A DNA stretch of 64,000 nucleotides from Paenibacillus sp. FSL R7-0345 (GCF_038595055.1 NZ_CP152002.1:3020501-3084500), one strand, 5' to 3'; counted from the first letter of the stretch, positions 51,191 to 60,864 are shown. Notes: generated from the letters alone by a model not told the origin. A program made the numbers and translations.

Positions 51191-54100
51191 ATGACAACTG
51201 CAACCGGATCAAAACTGACACTGCAAAAAGGCGGTCTAACATTTACTTTTCTGGAAAGCGGAGACCTGAGCCAGGCGACTGGCGGCCAAATGATGATTAA
51301 CCAGCTGCTGGCAAACAGTGTTGACGGTGGTGCGGGAAATCTGTATATCCGCCTGCATCAGCCGGACGGTATTCAGGCCTATCCGCTGCTCGGAGTCAAA
51401 TCGGGCAGCACCTTCAGCCGGGACGGGGAGCGGCTCGTGTGGCAGGGCGAAATTCCTGCAGTAAACGGGGCTCAGGAAAAGCTTACTTATCAGGTAACGT
51501 TTACTTTAGCGGACGAGGATACCTGGTTCTGGGATGTGCGGGTGAAAGGCAAGTCGGACCTGCTGGATGTTGTATACACCCAGGATGTCGGGATTGCTGC
51601 GCCGGGTGCCGTTACCAGCAATGAGGCTTATTTGTCCCAATATATTGATCAGGCCGTGTTCACGGATCAGGCCGGAGGTTATGTTGTCTGCTCCCGGCAG
51701 AACCAGCCGCAGGGCGGGAAGTTCCCTTATCTGCAGCAGGGGCTGATAGGCGGAGCAGCTGGCTATTCCACTGACGGCTTCCAGTTCTTTGGCTTGTCCT
51801 ATAAAGAGACTGACAGACCGGAAGCACTGTACCAGGAGAGTCTGGCTAACAAAATTTATCAATATGAATTCGCCTATACAGCATTGCAGTCTCCGAAGAC
51901 TGGGCTTGACGGTGAAGTCTCGTTTACCTTCTACGGCTTGTTCCGCGAAGATCATCCGGCAGCTGTAACAGAGCTGGAATTCGCCGATAGTCTGCGGATT
52001 GCCTGGAGCAGTGTGCAAGAACTTGCACCTGTGAAGCCAGACGGCGGCCGGCCGGAAGAGACAGCAGCAGCTTCCCGAATCGGGGCTCCGCTACAGACAC
52101 AGGAGCTGTCCGAAGCAGAGATCGCAGCACTGTTCCCGCAACGGTTCCAGGAAGAGCGGGAGGATGGCGAGCTGTTAGCCTTCTTTACTGACACCTATGA
52201 GCATATTGTCCTTAAGCGCAAAGAGCTGCTTGTTGAACGGCCACATGGGCATATTCTGATGAGCGGGGACAATGCGCGGCTGAATGCAGAGGTCATTACA
52301 ACTACTTCTTATATGTACGGGATTTTCAACTCCCAGGTTGTTATCGGCAATACCAATTTCAATAAAATGCTGTCAAATGCCCGCAACGCGCTGAACGTCA
52401 ATAAAACGTCCGGCCAGCGTATTTATGTAGAGCTGGATGGACAGTTCCGTCTGCTGACTATGCCGTCGCTGTTTGAGATCGGCTTCAACTATGCCCGCTG
52501 GCACTACAAGACGGCTGAAGATACCTTCGTAATTACGAATTACACAGCGGTAAACGCTCCGGAAATCCGGCTGCATGTCCGTGCGGCCAGCGGAAAAGCA
52601 TACCGTTTCCTGATCAGCAACCAGATAACCATGAACGTGGCAGAATATGAGCTGCCGTATCATATGGAACAGGATGCAGACGGCGGACTGGTCTTCCGGG
52701 CTGACGGGACTGGCTTAAGTGCATCTGTATACCCTGAGCTGGCATACAAGATCACTGTGGACGGTACGGCGTTTAAAGCAGGGGATGAATCCCTGCTGGC
52801 ACCCGGAGCAGCGCCAGGCAGTGCTTCCCTGACCGTGCTTGAGCTGGATTCAAGCAGCGAGTGGACCCTTACCTTCCAGGGAATGCTGGACGGTCAATCC
52901 CGTCCTGCAGCAGCTGGCGGCTTCGAAGCGGAAAGAAACGGTTACCGTGAATTCCTGGCAGATGTCATGAACGGCTTCCAGCTGCAGAATGAAGGCGGGG
53001 AGCAGTCAGAGCTGTTTAAGGTAAATGCCTTGGCCTGGTGGTACACCCACAATATGCTGGTCCACTATTCCGTCCCTCACGGACTTGAGCAGTATGGCGG
53101 CGCAGCCTGGGGAACACGGGATGTGTGCCAGGGACCGGTTGAATACTTCCTGGCTACCCATAAATATGAACAGGTACGGGAGATTCTGCTGACCGTCTTT
53201 GCTCACCAGTATGAGGATGACGGCAACTGGCCGCAATGGTTCATGTTCGACAAGTACACTTCGATCCAGCAGGAAGAGAGCCATGGTGATATTATTGTGT
53301 GGCCGCTCAAGGTACTTGGTGATTACCTGCGGGCAACCCGTGATTATGCAGTGCTGGATGAGCAGATTCCATATACCCGCAAGCACAGCTTTGACTTTAC
53401 AGAATCAGCTTACACCTTGAGAGAACATGCGCTTAAGGAACTGGATTACATCAAGACCCACTTCCTGCATAATACCTTCCTGTCCTCCTATGGTGACGGG
53501 GACTGGGATGACACACTGCAGCCGGCGAATGCCCAGCTCAAGCAGTATATGGTCAGCAGCTGGACTGTAGCTTTGACTTATCAGACAGTTCTGGGCCTGT
53601 CCAGTGTACTGAAGGATACTGATGCTGTCTGGTCCCAAGAGCTGAAGCAGATGGCTGAAGGGATAAAAGCCGACTTTAACCGTTATATGCTGGGCACCGA
53701 AGTAATCCCGGGCTTCCTGTACTTCGAGGATCCTGAGCAGGCGAAGCTGATGCTGCATCCGGATGACAACGAGACAGGCATCCAGTACCGTCTTCTGCCG
53801 ATGACCCGCAGTATGATCGGCGAGCTGCTTACTCCGGAGCAGATGGAGGCGCACTACAAGCTGATTCAGGAACAGTTCCTGTGCCCTGACGGTGTGCGGC
53901 TGATGAACCATCCGGCACAGTATGCCGGCGGTGTCAGCACGCATTTCAAACGAGCAGAGCAAGCAGCTAACTTTGGCCGTGAAATCGGGCTGCAGTACGT
54001 GCACGCCCACATCCGCTTCGTCGAAGCGATGGCCAAGATCGGGAAGACCGATCAGGTCTGGAAAGGCCTTGCAACCATCAACCCGGTTGGTATCCGCGAT

Positions 54101-54565
54101 GCTGTACCGAATGCCGAGCTGCGCCAGAGCAATGCTTATTTCAGCAGCTCCGACGGGAAATTTGACAACCGTTATGAAGCGCAGGAACGTTTCCACGAGC
54201 TGCGTGACGGGTCCGTTCCGGTCAAAGGCGGCTGGAGAATCTATTCCAGCGGTCCCGGAATCTACATGAACCAGCTGATTTCAAATGTGCTGGGGATCCG
54301 TGAAGACGGCGGCGATCTGATTCTCGATCCGGTACTGCCTGCTGAGCTGGACGGCACACGCTTTGATTTCGAATACGGCGGTTCGCCGGTGACCTTTGTT
54401 TATCACTGCAAAGAGGGCGTATTGCGCTCGGCTGCCGTAAACGGCCAGGAAGTACAGGCTGAGCGGCTCGCGAATCCTTACCGGCTTGGCGGTCTGCGTA
54501 TTGCGCGTGAAGAGATTCAACGTTTTGCAGGTACAGAGAGAATAATCATCGATATTTATATGTAA
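51191..54565 (+). CDS. GH94 1,2-beta-oligoglucan phosphorylase (SOGP-like)
   Basis: A 1124-residue cytoplasmic glycoside phosphorylase. The length and layout fit the Listeria innocua 1,2-beta-oligoglucan phosphorylase (Lin1839, about 1,100 residues): an extra N-terminal beta-region, then the beta-sandwich, then the (alpha/alpha)6 barrel. In the barrel, GAAWGTRDVCQGP and YGDGDWDDTLQPAN (residues about 767-780) stand at the place of the GH94 catalytic-acid motif. The enzyme would split sophorooligosaccharides with phosphate to glucose 1-phosphate. The neighbours (GH3, SBP, LacI) match that locus. Cellobiose or other GH94 substrates are less likely. Confidence 0.85.
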   Translation: MTTATGSKLTLQKGGLTFTFLESGDLSQATGGQMMINQLLANSVDGGAGNLYIRLHQPDGIQAYPLLGVKSGSTFSRDGERLVWQGEIPAVNGAQEKLTYQVTFTLADEDTWFWDVRVKGKSDLLDVVYTQDVGIAAPGAVTSNEAYLSQYIDQAVFTDQAGGYVVCSRQNQPQGGKFPYLQQGLIGGAAGYSTDGFQFFGLSYKETDRPEALYQESLANKIYQYEFAYTALQSPKTGLDGEVSFTFYGLFREDHPAAVTELEFADSLRIAWSSVQELAPVKPDGGRPEETAAASRIGAPLQTQELSEAEIAALFPQRFQEEREDGELLAFFTDTYEHIVLKRKELLVERPHGHILMSGDNARLNAEVITTTSYMYGIFNSQVVIGNTNFNKMLSNARNALNVNKTSGQRIYVELDGQFRLLTMPSLFEIGFNYARWHYKTAEDTFVITNYTAVNAPEIRLHVRAASGKAYRFLISNQITMNVAEYELPYHMEQDADGGLVFRADGTGLSASVYPELAYKITVDGTAFKAGDESLLAPGAAPGSASLTVLELDSSSEWTLTFQGMLDGQSRPAAAGGFEAERNGYREFLADVMNGFQLQNEGGEQSELFKVNALAWWYTHNMLVHYSVPHGLEQYGGAAWGTRDVCQGPVEYFLATHKYEQVREILLTVFAHQYEDDGNWPQWFMFDKYTSIQQEESHGDIIVWPLKVLGDYLRATRDYAVLDEQIPYTRKHSFDFTESAYTLREHALKELDYIKTHFLHNTFLSSYGDGDWDDTLQPANAQLKQYMVSSWTVALTYQTVLGLSSVLKDTDAVWSQELKQMAEGIKADFNRYMLGTEVIPGFLYFEDPEQAKLMLHPDDNETGIQYRLLPMTRSMIGELLTPEQMEAHYKLIQEQFLCPDGVRLMNHPAQYAGGVSTHFKRAEQAANFGREIGLQYVHAHIRFVEAMAKIGKTDQVWKGLATINPVGIRDAVPNAELRQSNAYFSSSDGKFDNRYEAQERFHELRDGSVPVKGGWRIYSSGPGIYMNQLISNVLGIREDGGDLILDPVLPAELDGTRFDFEYGGSPVTFVYHCKEGVLRSAAVNGQEVQAERLANPYRLGGLRIAREEIQRFAGTERIIIDIYM

Positions 54566-54572
54566 CCTTAGA

Positions 54573-54638
54573 ATAAGCGGCACAGGCCAGCGTGTATCCG
54601 GATTACGGTACAGGCGGGCCTTTGCCGCTTTTTTTGCA
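54573..54638 (+). terminator. Terminator of the glucan operon
   Basis: AAGCGGCA and TGCCGCTT enclose a long loop with inner pairing (GGCC ... GGCC region), followed by seven T. Confidence 0.8.
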
Positions 54639-54700
54639 TTTTCAGGCTGTACCCTGATCCTTACCGGCTTAAGTTAAGGGTGGAGCGAGAAGCTATAAGC

Positions 54701-55306
54701 TCAGTTTCTTTTAAACACAATATGATCCATTCTGCTGTTAACGAGCGCCATTAATTGCCCGGCCATGTATTCGGCAGAATATTTAAAGTTTGTTTCGGCC
54801 CAGTAGTCAATGACACCTACAGTAGCCGACAGCTGATAGCTCAGCAAAATTTCATAATCGAGCGGGGGGCTGCCCCCCTCCATCTCGATATGCATATCCT
54901 CACGCATCGACCTCCGCATTGTATCGTAGAGCTCGACTGAGGTTTTTCCGCGCTGGGCGGAGGTTAAAGCAAGATATTCCCGTTTATGCAGCTCAATATG
55001 CTGAAACAGCTGCAGTGTGGAGGGATAAATCCGCGTAGCCGCAATCTGTTCCAGGCCTTCATAAGGCTGCAGCAGCACCTCCGAAATATTACGCAGAAAA
55101 TCATCGTGAATGTCCCGCAGTAAATCCTCTTTGCTTACAAAATGTTTATAAAAGGTTCCGCGGTTATAGTCCGCACGCTCGGCAATATCCATAATGGTCA
55201 CAGCCTCATAGCCCTTTTCCAGGATCAGATCAACAATGGCTGTCTTCAGTGCCTGCCGCGTGCGTCTGACCCTTCTGTTCAAATCCTCTTCGCGTTCCAA
55301 TACCAT
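54701..55306 (-). CDS. TetR/AcrR family regulator
   Basis: A 201-residue regulator. The HTH is in TIMDIAERADYNRGTFYKHF (about residues 37-56) and the C-terminus is a TetR_C-type ligand domain (YKHF ... YPSTLQLFQHIELHKREY). It diverges from an SDR gene across 285 bases, so that gene is the likely target. Confidence 0.88.
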   Translation of the reverse strand: MVLEREEDLNRRVRRTRQALKTAIVDLILEKGYEAVTIMDIAERADYNRGTFYKHFVSKEDLLRDIHDDFLRNISEVLLQPYEGLEQIAATRIYPSTLQLFQHIELHKREYLALTSAQRGKTSVELYDTMRRSMREDMHIEMEGGSPPLDYEILLSYQLSATVGVIDYWAETNFKYSAEYMAGQLMALVNSRMDHIVFKRN

Positions 55307-55484
55307 CGGCCTCCGTAACGTTTGTATCCTATCGTTTTATTATAACCGCAAGGTCTGCATAGAAAAAAGGTTAATCGTTAAAAATTAAAGTAAACAAATA
55401 GCGTTAAAATGTTCAAAATGCGGAGTAAAGGGCTACATATTATCTTTCGGTGTCGCCTAGTCAACAATATCTTATATTTTGATT

Positions 55485-55498
55485 ATTGTCACAACAAT
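55485..55498. promoter_or_regulatory. Possible TetR operator upstream of the SDR gene
   Basis: The inverted repeat ATTGT-CACA-ACAAT lies about 100 bases before the SDR start, in an AT-rich stretch. A second TTGTCACA follows nearby. The assignment to the divergent TetR protein is tentative. Confidence 0.4.
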
Positions 55499-55591
55499 TA
55501 AAACGGGTGTAAGCTTGTCACATGAGATAAGGCGATTTTGTTACAGAATCCTCTTACTCGCCCACTATAAAACGAAGGAAGCGAATGTATA

Positions 55592-56359
55592 ATGAGTCAA
55601 TCACAAGTCAAAACAGCTGTCATCACAGGTGCCGCTGGCGGTATCGGAAAAGAACTTGCCCGTCGTTTAGCCGAACGCAAGCTGAATCTGGTTCTGGTCG
55701 ATTTGAATGAAGAAGCCATTCGTGCAGTCATTCAGGAGCTTGGCTTAAACGACTCCAACTCACTGGCTGTTACAGCTGATGTATCCAAAGAGGAAGATGT
55801 GCAGAACTACGTGAATCAGGCGGTAGCAAAATTCGGTACAATCGATTATTTTGCCAACAATGCCGGTATTGAAGGCCCGTCGGGTCTGGTGGAAGAACTG
55901 AACGTGAAGTCGCTTGACCTGGTATATAACGTCAATGTCCGCGGCGTATTCCTTGGACTGCAATATGTCATTCCTGTGATGAAAAAACAAAAATCCGGCG
56001 CGATCCTCAACACCTCCTCACTGGCAGGCCTGATGGGTGCTCCGGGAATGTCTCCATATATTATGTCTAAGCATGCGGTGATCGGCCTGACCCGTGTTAC
56101 TGCCAATGAGCTTGCACCGTTCGGTATCCGCGTCAACGCCGTACTGCCGGGAACAATCAACACGCAAATGATGCGCAAGATCGAGAAAAATTCAGGCAGC
56201 GCCGATGAATTCAAAGCAGCTAATGAGGCTGCTACACCAATGGGACGTTACGGTGAACCGCAGGAGGTTGCGGCTGTTATGAACTTCCTGCTTTCTGAGG
56301 AAGCTTCATTCGTTACTGCTTCGCTCTACACCGTAGACGGCGGGATGATCGGTCAATAA
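55592..56359 (+). CDS. Short-chain dehydrogenase/reductase
   Basis: A 255-residue classical SDR. The nucleotide loop is TGAAGGIG (residues 12-19), the stabilising motif is NNAGIEG, and the active site has Ser in NTSSLAG and Tyr/Lys in YIMSKH. The C-terminus SLYTVDGGMIGQ is usual. The preference is probably NAD(H), from the acidic residue VDLN after the second strand. Substrate unknown. It is a single gene with its own terminator, divergent from a TetR regulator. Confidence 0.92.
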   Translation: MSQSQVKTAVITGAAGGIGKELARRLAERKLNLVLVDLNEEAIRAVIQELGLNDSNSLAVTADVSKEEDVQNYVNQAVAKFGTIDYFANNAGIEGPSGLVEELNVKSLDLVYNVNVRGVFLGLQYVIPVMKKQKSGAILNTSSLAGLMGAPGMSPYIMSKHAVIGLTRVTANELAPFGIRVNAVLPGTINTQMMRKIEKNSGSADEFKAANEAATPMGRYGEPQEVAAVMNFLLSEEASFVTASLYTVDGGMIGQ

Positions 56360-56410
56360 ACAGCGGGCTGATAGCCTATGCTGAGTATATAAAGAATAGT
56401 TACTTATTAA

Positions 56411-56458
56411 ATAGTGCTCCCGGGGTTCAAGTGCCCTTCAGGGGGCACTATTTTTTTT
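56411..56458 (+). terminator. Terminator after the SDR gene
   Basis: AATAGTGC and GGCACTATT, with inner CCC/GGG pairing, are followed by eight T. Confidence 0.9.
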
Positions 56459-56460
56459 GA

Positions 56461-56788
56461 CTTGTGAAAACAAGTAAATGTAGAGAGGCCTAACCGTAAC
56501 TTAGTGGAAAAAAGCTATCAAATTCTGTGGTTATCAACTTTAGGTACAAAGTTGCAAAAGGTGCAACAAAGCAGGATTAAATCCAAAATTTTTGGATAAC
56601 AATTCCTGAATATAAGAAGGGAAGTAGGTCTAAATGTCGAATTATAAATAAAGCTAGACACTAAATACAACAAGGGAGAGTTGGACATGCGGTAGTACAG
56701 AAAGCCTGCCCGGCAGGAGAGCTTTGACCAAGCCTTTGAACAATAGGATTAATCACAATTAAACAAACAGAACTGGAGATGTCCATAC
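56461..56788 (+). other. Hairpin-rich leader upstream of the 119-residue protein gene
   Basis: This 328-base gap holds six inverted repeats in series: CTTGT/ACAAG (56461-56474), CAACTTT/AAAGTTG (56535-56554), GTTGCA/TGCAAC (56551-56567), ATCCAAA/TTTGGAT (56581-56597), GTCTA/TAGAC (56628-56659) and AAAGC-CTGCC / GGCAG-GCTTT (56701-56725). The second and third share GTTG and exclude each other. A two-codon ATG-CGG-TAG with a GGGAGAG site lies near 56687. No known riboswitch class fits. Confidence 0.5.
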
Positions 56789-57148
56789 ATGATCGCAGAA
56801 ACGACGATGCACCCTGAATTGAATACGATATATATCAGCCTGAAGGGTTTTGCCGACCTTGATGAAACCATTAAAGAAGTGGATGTTTTCGAAGCCCAGA
56901 TGCCGCATCTGCCGCTGAAGGAGATGTCCCTGATTATTGACTGCACAGACATGGCACCCTTCAAACCGGAAATTCTGCCGGTGCTGGAACGCTGCTATGT
57001 GATGTACAACAGCTTCAAGCATGCCGTACTTGTAAATCCGGTCAAAGTAGTAGCTAAGTCACAGCTGCAGCGTGTAGCCCCTAAGGCCGGCTTTGAGGGA
57101 CATTTCGTAGATACCGTGGATGAAGCATGGGCCATTGTAAAAGGGTAA
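56789..57148 (+). CDS. Small alpha/beta protein, 119 residues (STAS-like)
   Basis: A soluble protein with alternating strands and helices. LKGFADLDETIKEVDVF, then MSLIIDCTDMAPFKPEILP and HAVLVNPVKVVAKSQLQRV, resemble SpoIIAA/STAS-like stand-alone domains. The match is by general pattern only and I cannot name the family with confidence. TGGAG is 11 bases before the ATG. It lies behind an unusually structured leader and has its own terminator. Confidence 0.7.
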   Translation: MIAETTMHPELNTIYISLKGFADLDETIKEVDVFEAQMPHLPLKEMSLIIDCTDMAPFKPEILPVLERCYVMYNSFKHAVLVNPVKVVAKSQLQRVAPKAGFEGHFVDTVDEAWAIVKG

Positions 57149-57166
57149 AGATGCTATAATCACTCA

Positions 57167-57193
57167 AAAGCCTGCGCACTCTGCGCAGGCTTT
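57167..57193. terminator. Bidirectional terminator
   Basis: AAAGCCTGCGCA and TGCGCAGGCTTT form a perfect 12-bp stem with a three-base loop. Short T-rich and A-rich sequences on each side serve the two converging genes. Confidence 0.9.
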
Positions 57194-57225
57194 ATCTTTT
57201 TCTCACGGCCACCCGGTTCTATAAC

Positions 57226-57933
57226 TCAGTCTGCCGTTCCGATTGCAATCGCGGGGGAACGCTGAGGGTCAAGCTGTTTCATCAGCTTCAGCAGATTACT
57301 CTCCGACATGGCGATGCAGCCAGCGGTGGGCTGGCCCGCTCCTCTCCAGATATGCAAAAAGATTGCACTGCCCTTGCCGGGAACCACCGGCTCATCATTA
57401 TACCTCACTACTATTGCATACTTATACAGCGGATGAAGAAGACGCTCGTAGGATGCCCAGCGGGTCTTGGGGTTTCCGGCATAAGTGATCCGCTGGTTAT
57501 ATTCGGCTGAGGAAGGATCATCGACCCAGTAGTCCTGGCTGCCGACTTTGCTGTACTGGATTTTGAGGCCGTCAGGTCCGGCTGCAGAACCGAAAGCTTC
57601 ACCCAGCTTGTAAACCCCTGAGGGGGTGCGCTGGTCGCCTTCTTTTATTTTGCCGATGCCGCCTGCTCCAAGGGTTACGGGAATGCCCGACAGGACTGTC
57701 TTCCAGCTTCCGCCGATCTTCTCCCGCAATGAAAGCACTCCTGTAGTGGATCGCAGCGAAGAGGCTGTCACGACAATCATTTGGCTGGACGCCAGGCGGT
57801 CGGCCTTATACGGCCAGGAAGCGGCAAACCCCGCTGCTGCAGCCTGTGGAGTAAAGGAGAACAGCGACCCTACAGGCAGCAGAAAAAGACACATGACAGC
57901 TTGCAGGATACGTCTACAGGTTGAATTATGCAT
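57226..57933 (-). CDS. L,D-transpeptidase (YkuD domain), secreted
   Basis: A 235-residue exported enzyme of the YkuD fold that forms 3-3 peptidoglycan cross-links or attaches proteins to the wall. The signal peptide ends near QAAAAG. The catalytic region is HIWRGAGQPTAGCIAMS, with His and the nucleophile Cys near residue 207. Upstream, GIPVTLGAGGIGKIKEGDQRTPSG (cut here as a family hallmark) precedes it. It has no LysM or other wall-binding domain. Confidence 0.9.
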   Translation of the reverse strand: MHNSTCRRILQAVMCLFLLPVGSLFSFTPQAAAAGFAASWPYKADRLASSQMIVVTASSLRSTTGVLSLREKIGGSWKTVLSGIPVTLGAGGIGKIKEGDQRTPSGVYKLGEAFGSAAGPDGLKIQYSKVGSQDYWVDDPSSAEYNQRITYAGNPKTRWASYERLLHPLYKYAIVVRYNDEPVVPGKGSAIFLHIWRGAGQPTAGCIAMSESNLLKLMKQLDPQRSPAIAIGTAD

Positions 57934-57996
57934 ATGTATACCTCCCTTAGTGCTTATTACCTCAGGGAGGCAGGGAGGAATCGCGGACCGGGTGAA

Positions 57997-59136
57997 TTAT
58001 AAGCCGAGCGTAGAGCCTTTTTCCAGCCGGAGAATCTGCTTCTCTCCATTGTCGGCCAATTCGCGGAACTGGCTGATCGTCTCACGCATTTTGGGCAGAG
58101 CCTCCTGCTTGTAGGTGCTGATGGAGTCGAGGGCAGATAAAACGTCGGTGAACGCCTGCTTCAATGTATCGGCGGAAATGCTGGTTTCCAGCGACTGCTT
58201 GTGAATGGCTGCGCCTTGTTCTTTTAGCATTCTTGAAGTGCCGCTGATCAGGTTGTCGGTCGTCTGGTTCAGCAGCTCGATTTTTTTCAGGACAATTTTC
58301 TGGTTATATAAGGCACTGGCAACCGTGACGGAGATTTTCAGTGCGGAGACCGTCACATTTCTGGCTCTGTCCACACCGCGGATCAGCTCCTTGTTATTGC
58401 GGATGACTACCTCAATTGCCATAATGCCCTGCTGGTTCACGACCAGCATCTGCTGCAGATCCATCACCCGCTGGCGGAGCGGGAACAGCACTTCCTCGGT
58501 AATAAAGCGGACCTTTTCTTCGTCTTCCCCGCGCACCTTGGCTGCTTCAATCTGTGTTTCGATCTCCTGGTCCATCAGCAGGCCAAGCTCAATTTCCTTT
58601 TGCAGTTTACGGGTCAGCTCACGCAGCGACTGCTGCTCGATTTGCAGTGTCGTATTATCGTTTTTGAGGATGGTTTTGCCCTTATCCAGCGACACAATAA
58701 TATCGGAGATGACCGCATCGGCTTTCTGGTATTTGGCAAAATAGTGGCGCAGCGGATTAAAAAACCTGCCCAGCAGCCCGCTTTTGGCAAAATCAACGAC
58801 ACTCGGGTCGAGATCCTTCAGCTGCAGATGCAGCTCCGTCAGGCCTTTGGCGACCTGGCCGCCTTCATCTCCGGTTTTGGACAGATTTCCTACGGACACC
58901 TGCAGAAGGGCGTTTTTGTCTGAAGAGGAGCGCATTGTACCCATGCCAAAGCTGTCAATGGACTGCAATACCGCCTTACGCTTTTCCAGAGATTCAAGAT
59001 CAAGCTCCAGAATGCTGGAGACATTGCTTTTAGCTAACGCTTTAAGCCGGGTAACCTCTTCAGGTTCAGGCTTTACCTCCTGGGCAATAACCGCTTTCAG
59101 CTGCTCGGTGCTGGGGATTTCCATTGAAAAAGACAT
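57997..59136 (-). CDS. TelA family (toxic anion resistance) protein
   Basis: A 379-residue, mostly helical protein of the TelA family (COG3853). The coiled-coil core shows LRELTRKLQKEIELGLLMDQ and RVMDLQQMLVVNQQGIMAIE, both typical. The C-terminus has ISTYKQEALPKMRETISQF. It is the last gene of a minus-strand operon behind a vWA protein and an XpaC-like membrane protein. In Bacillus, yaaN (TelA) pairs with xpaC. The family is tied to tellurite and cell-wall antibiotic resistance, but its mechanism is unknown. Confidence 0.9.
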   Translation of the reverse strand: MSFSMEIPSTEQLKAVIAQEVKPEPEEVTRLKALAKSNVSSILELDLESLEKRKAVLQSIDSFGMGTMRSSSDKNALLQVSVGNLSKTGDEGGQVAKGLTELHLQLKDLDPSVVDFAKSGLLGRFFNPLRHYFAKYQKADAVISDIIVSLDKGKTILKNDNTTLQIEQQSLRELTRKLQKEIELGLLMDQEIETQIEAAKVRGEDEEKVRFITEEVLFPLRQRVMDLQQMLVVNQQGIMAIEVVIRNNKELIRGVDRARNVTVSALKISVTVASALYNQKIVLKKIELLNQTTDNLISGTSRMLKEQGAAIHKQSLETSISADTLKQAFTDVLSALDSISTYKQEALPKMRETISQFRELADNGEKQILRLEKGSTLGL

Positions 59137-59160
59137 AACAGACCTCCTTTATAAGCTGGT

Positions 59161-60849
59161 TTACATTTGGACATTCAGCAGATTGCCGATTTTGTAGACA
59201 ACGTCGTCTGTATCTGCATTAATGCTTGCTGCCTCGTTGATGCCGGAAATGCTCTCCAGCGCTTTAATGTTGGCGTTATAACCGATGGTGTAGACCGGGA
59301 TTTTGTAGGTTTCGATCAGGCTTCTGATATCATCAAGCGAATGGCCTTCATTCGTCTCCCCGTCACTGAGCAGAAAGATGACCGGCTTCACGCCGGGGTT
59401 AGCCGCCAGCTCATCCTGCAGCATTTTCATCGCCACCACCATCCCGTCAAAAGTAGCCGTCCCCCCGGCAGCCTGCAGGCTGTTCACCGCCCCGACGAAC
59501 ATGGACTGCTGATTCGTATCATATTTGCCGACCGGCAAATGGACCGTAACGTCACTGGAGTAGGAGACAAAGCCGATGCTGTTGTCCTTCCCGAGATTCT
59601 TCTGTCCCTTCAAAAGCGACTCCTTCAGCCGGTTCAGCGGCTCTCCGGCCATGCTGCCCGATACATCAGCAACGAACACGGCTGCGAGCGGGGTGCTCCC
59701 GTTTTTCTTTTCCTTCCACAGCTTCTGGGCGGAGGTGAGCAGAGGGCCGTCAACCGGAGCCAGCTCGGAGGCATAATCATCCAGACCGTTGAAGCCTTTG
59801 TCCGAGGCCAGCTGCTGATATTTATCCTGACCGGCGAAATCAGCAAATTTCCGGAGAATTTCCCGTTTCTGATCGGGCAGATCGCCGAGTGCATAAAGCG
59901 GACTGTCATGCCGAACGCCGAACGGAGTGAAGACGTAACCGCTTTTGAGATCAGCGGCATTAATAAAGGTCTGATATTCCAGCACAAAAGCATCCAGCAT
60001 GCCTGACTTGGCCGCATCCCGCATTTGCAGGGTGGTGGAGGCGGTGAACGGCACGTTAGACTGGAATTTCGCAAAGCCCTGAACCGCCTGCTCACTCAGA
60101 AGATCCGAGCTGTCGAACGTTCCGAGCGCAGTGATCAGAAAGTTAAGGCCGGTCGAGCTGGCAAAAGGGTCGGTATAGCCCATCGACAGCTCATTTGCGG
60201 AAATGGCATCTGTAATGGTTTTGACGTTCAAGGCACCGTATTTTGCGATCAGCTCGTCGTATTTCTTCTGGGCTGTCACCACGCCTGCAACATTTCCGGC
60301 CAGACGTTCGGTAACAAGTTCCGCCTGGATTCCGCCTGTTTTTACCATTTCGCCCCACAGCTCGTTGGACGGGGTGTAAGCATCCGGAATATATTTGCCG
60401 GATCTTATGTAATCAGCAGCTGTTCCGGAGGCGATATTGCGGATTTTTACGGATACAGGTGTCCCGTCCACGATGATATTTGCTTCATTAAAAGCGGAGG
60501 CCACTTCATTCAGCCAGCCGTCATTGCCAGTGCCGGATTTTTCTGTAGAGGAGAAAATTTCAACATAATTACCGGTCGTGTTTTCTACAGAAACCGGGAA
60601 TTTAGCGATGTCAGGCAGCGAGTCACCGACGTCCGCCGGATCAAGATCAATCTGTCCCTTCACAGGCTCTGCCTGGTTCACCCTAATTTCCTTGTAGAGC
60701 TTAGCCAGCTTCTTGTCCGCGTCCTCTGCGGTAATTTCTCCCGTCGATTTGCCGAGATTCGAGGTGAGGGTAATTCCGAAATAGACTAATGCAAAAACTG
60801 CGGCGGAAATCACCACCAGTATCATGAACGTTTTGCCTTTCCTGGCCAT
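59161..60849 (-). CDS. Membrane-anchored SBP-like protein with C-terminal vWA domain
   Basis: A 562-residue protein. A single N-terminal membrane helix (FMILVVISAAVFALVYFGI) is followed by an extracellular region resembling an ABC solute-binding protein (about residues 80-360, with VPFTASTTLQMRDAAKSG). The C-terminus is a von Willebrand A domain. Its metal site is complete: DVSGS near residue 393, the Thr in GGTATFDGM and the Asp in LLSDGETNEG. It lies between an XpaC-like gene and telA in one operon, so it may sense an outside ligand for that module. Confidence 0.85.
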   Translation of the reverse strand: MARKGKTFMILVVISAAVFALVYFGITLTSNLGKSTGEITAEDADKKLAKLYKEIRVNQAEPVKGQIDLDPADVGDSLPDIAKFPVSVENTTGNYVEIFSSTEKSGTGNDGWLNEVASAFNEANIIVDGTPVSVKIRNIASGTAADYIRSGKYIPDAYTPSNELWGEMVKTGGIQAELVTERLAGNVAGVVTAQKKYDELIAKYGALNVKTITDAISANELSMGYTDPFASSTGLNFLITALGTFDSSDLLSEQAVQGFAKFQSNVPFTASTTLQMRDAAKSGMLDAFVLEYQTFINAADLKSGYVFTPFGVRHDSPLYALGDLPDQKREILRKFADFAGQDKYQQLASDKGFNGLDDYASELAPVDGPLLTSAQKLWKEKKNGSTPLAAVFVADVSGSMAGEPLNRLKESLLKGQKNLGKDNSIGFVSYSSDVTVHLPVGKYDTNQQSMFVGAVNSLQAAGGTATFDGMVVAMKMLQDELAANPGVKPVIFLLSDGETNEGHSLDDIRSLIETYKIPVYTIGYNANIKALESISGINEAASINADTDDVVYKIGNLLNVQM

Positions 60850-60864
60850 AAGCAGCTTCCTCCT

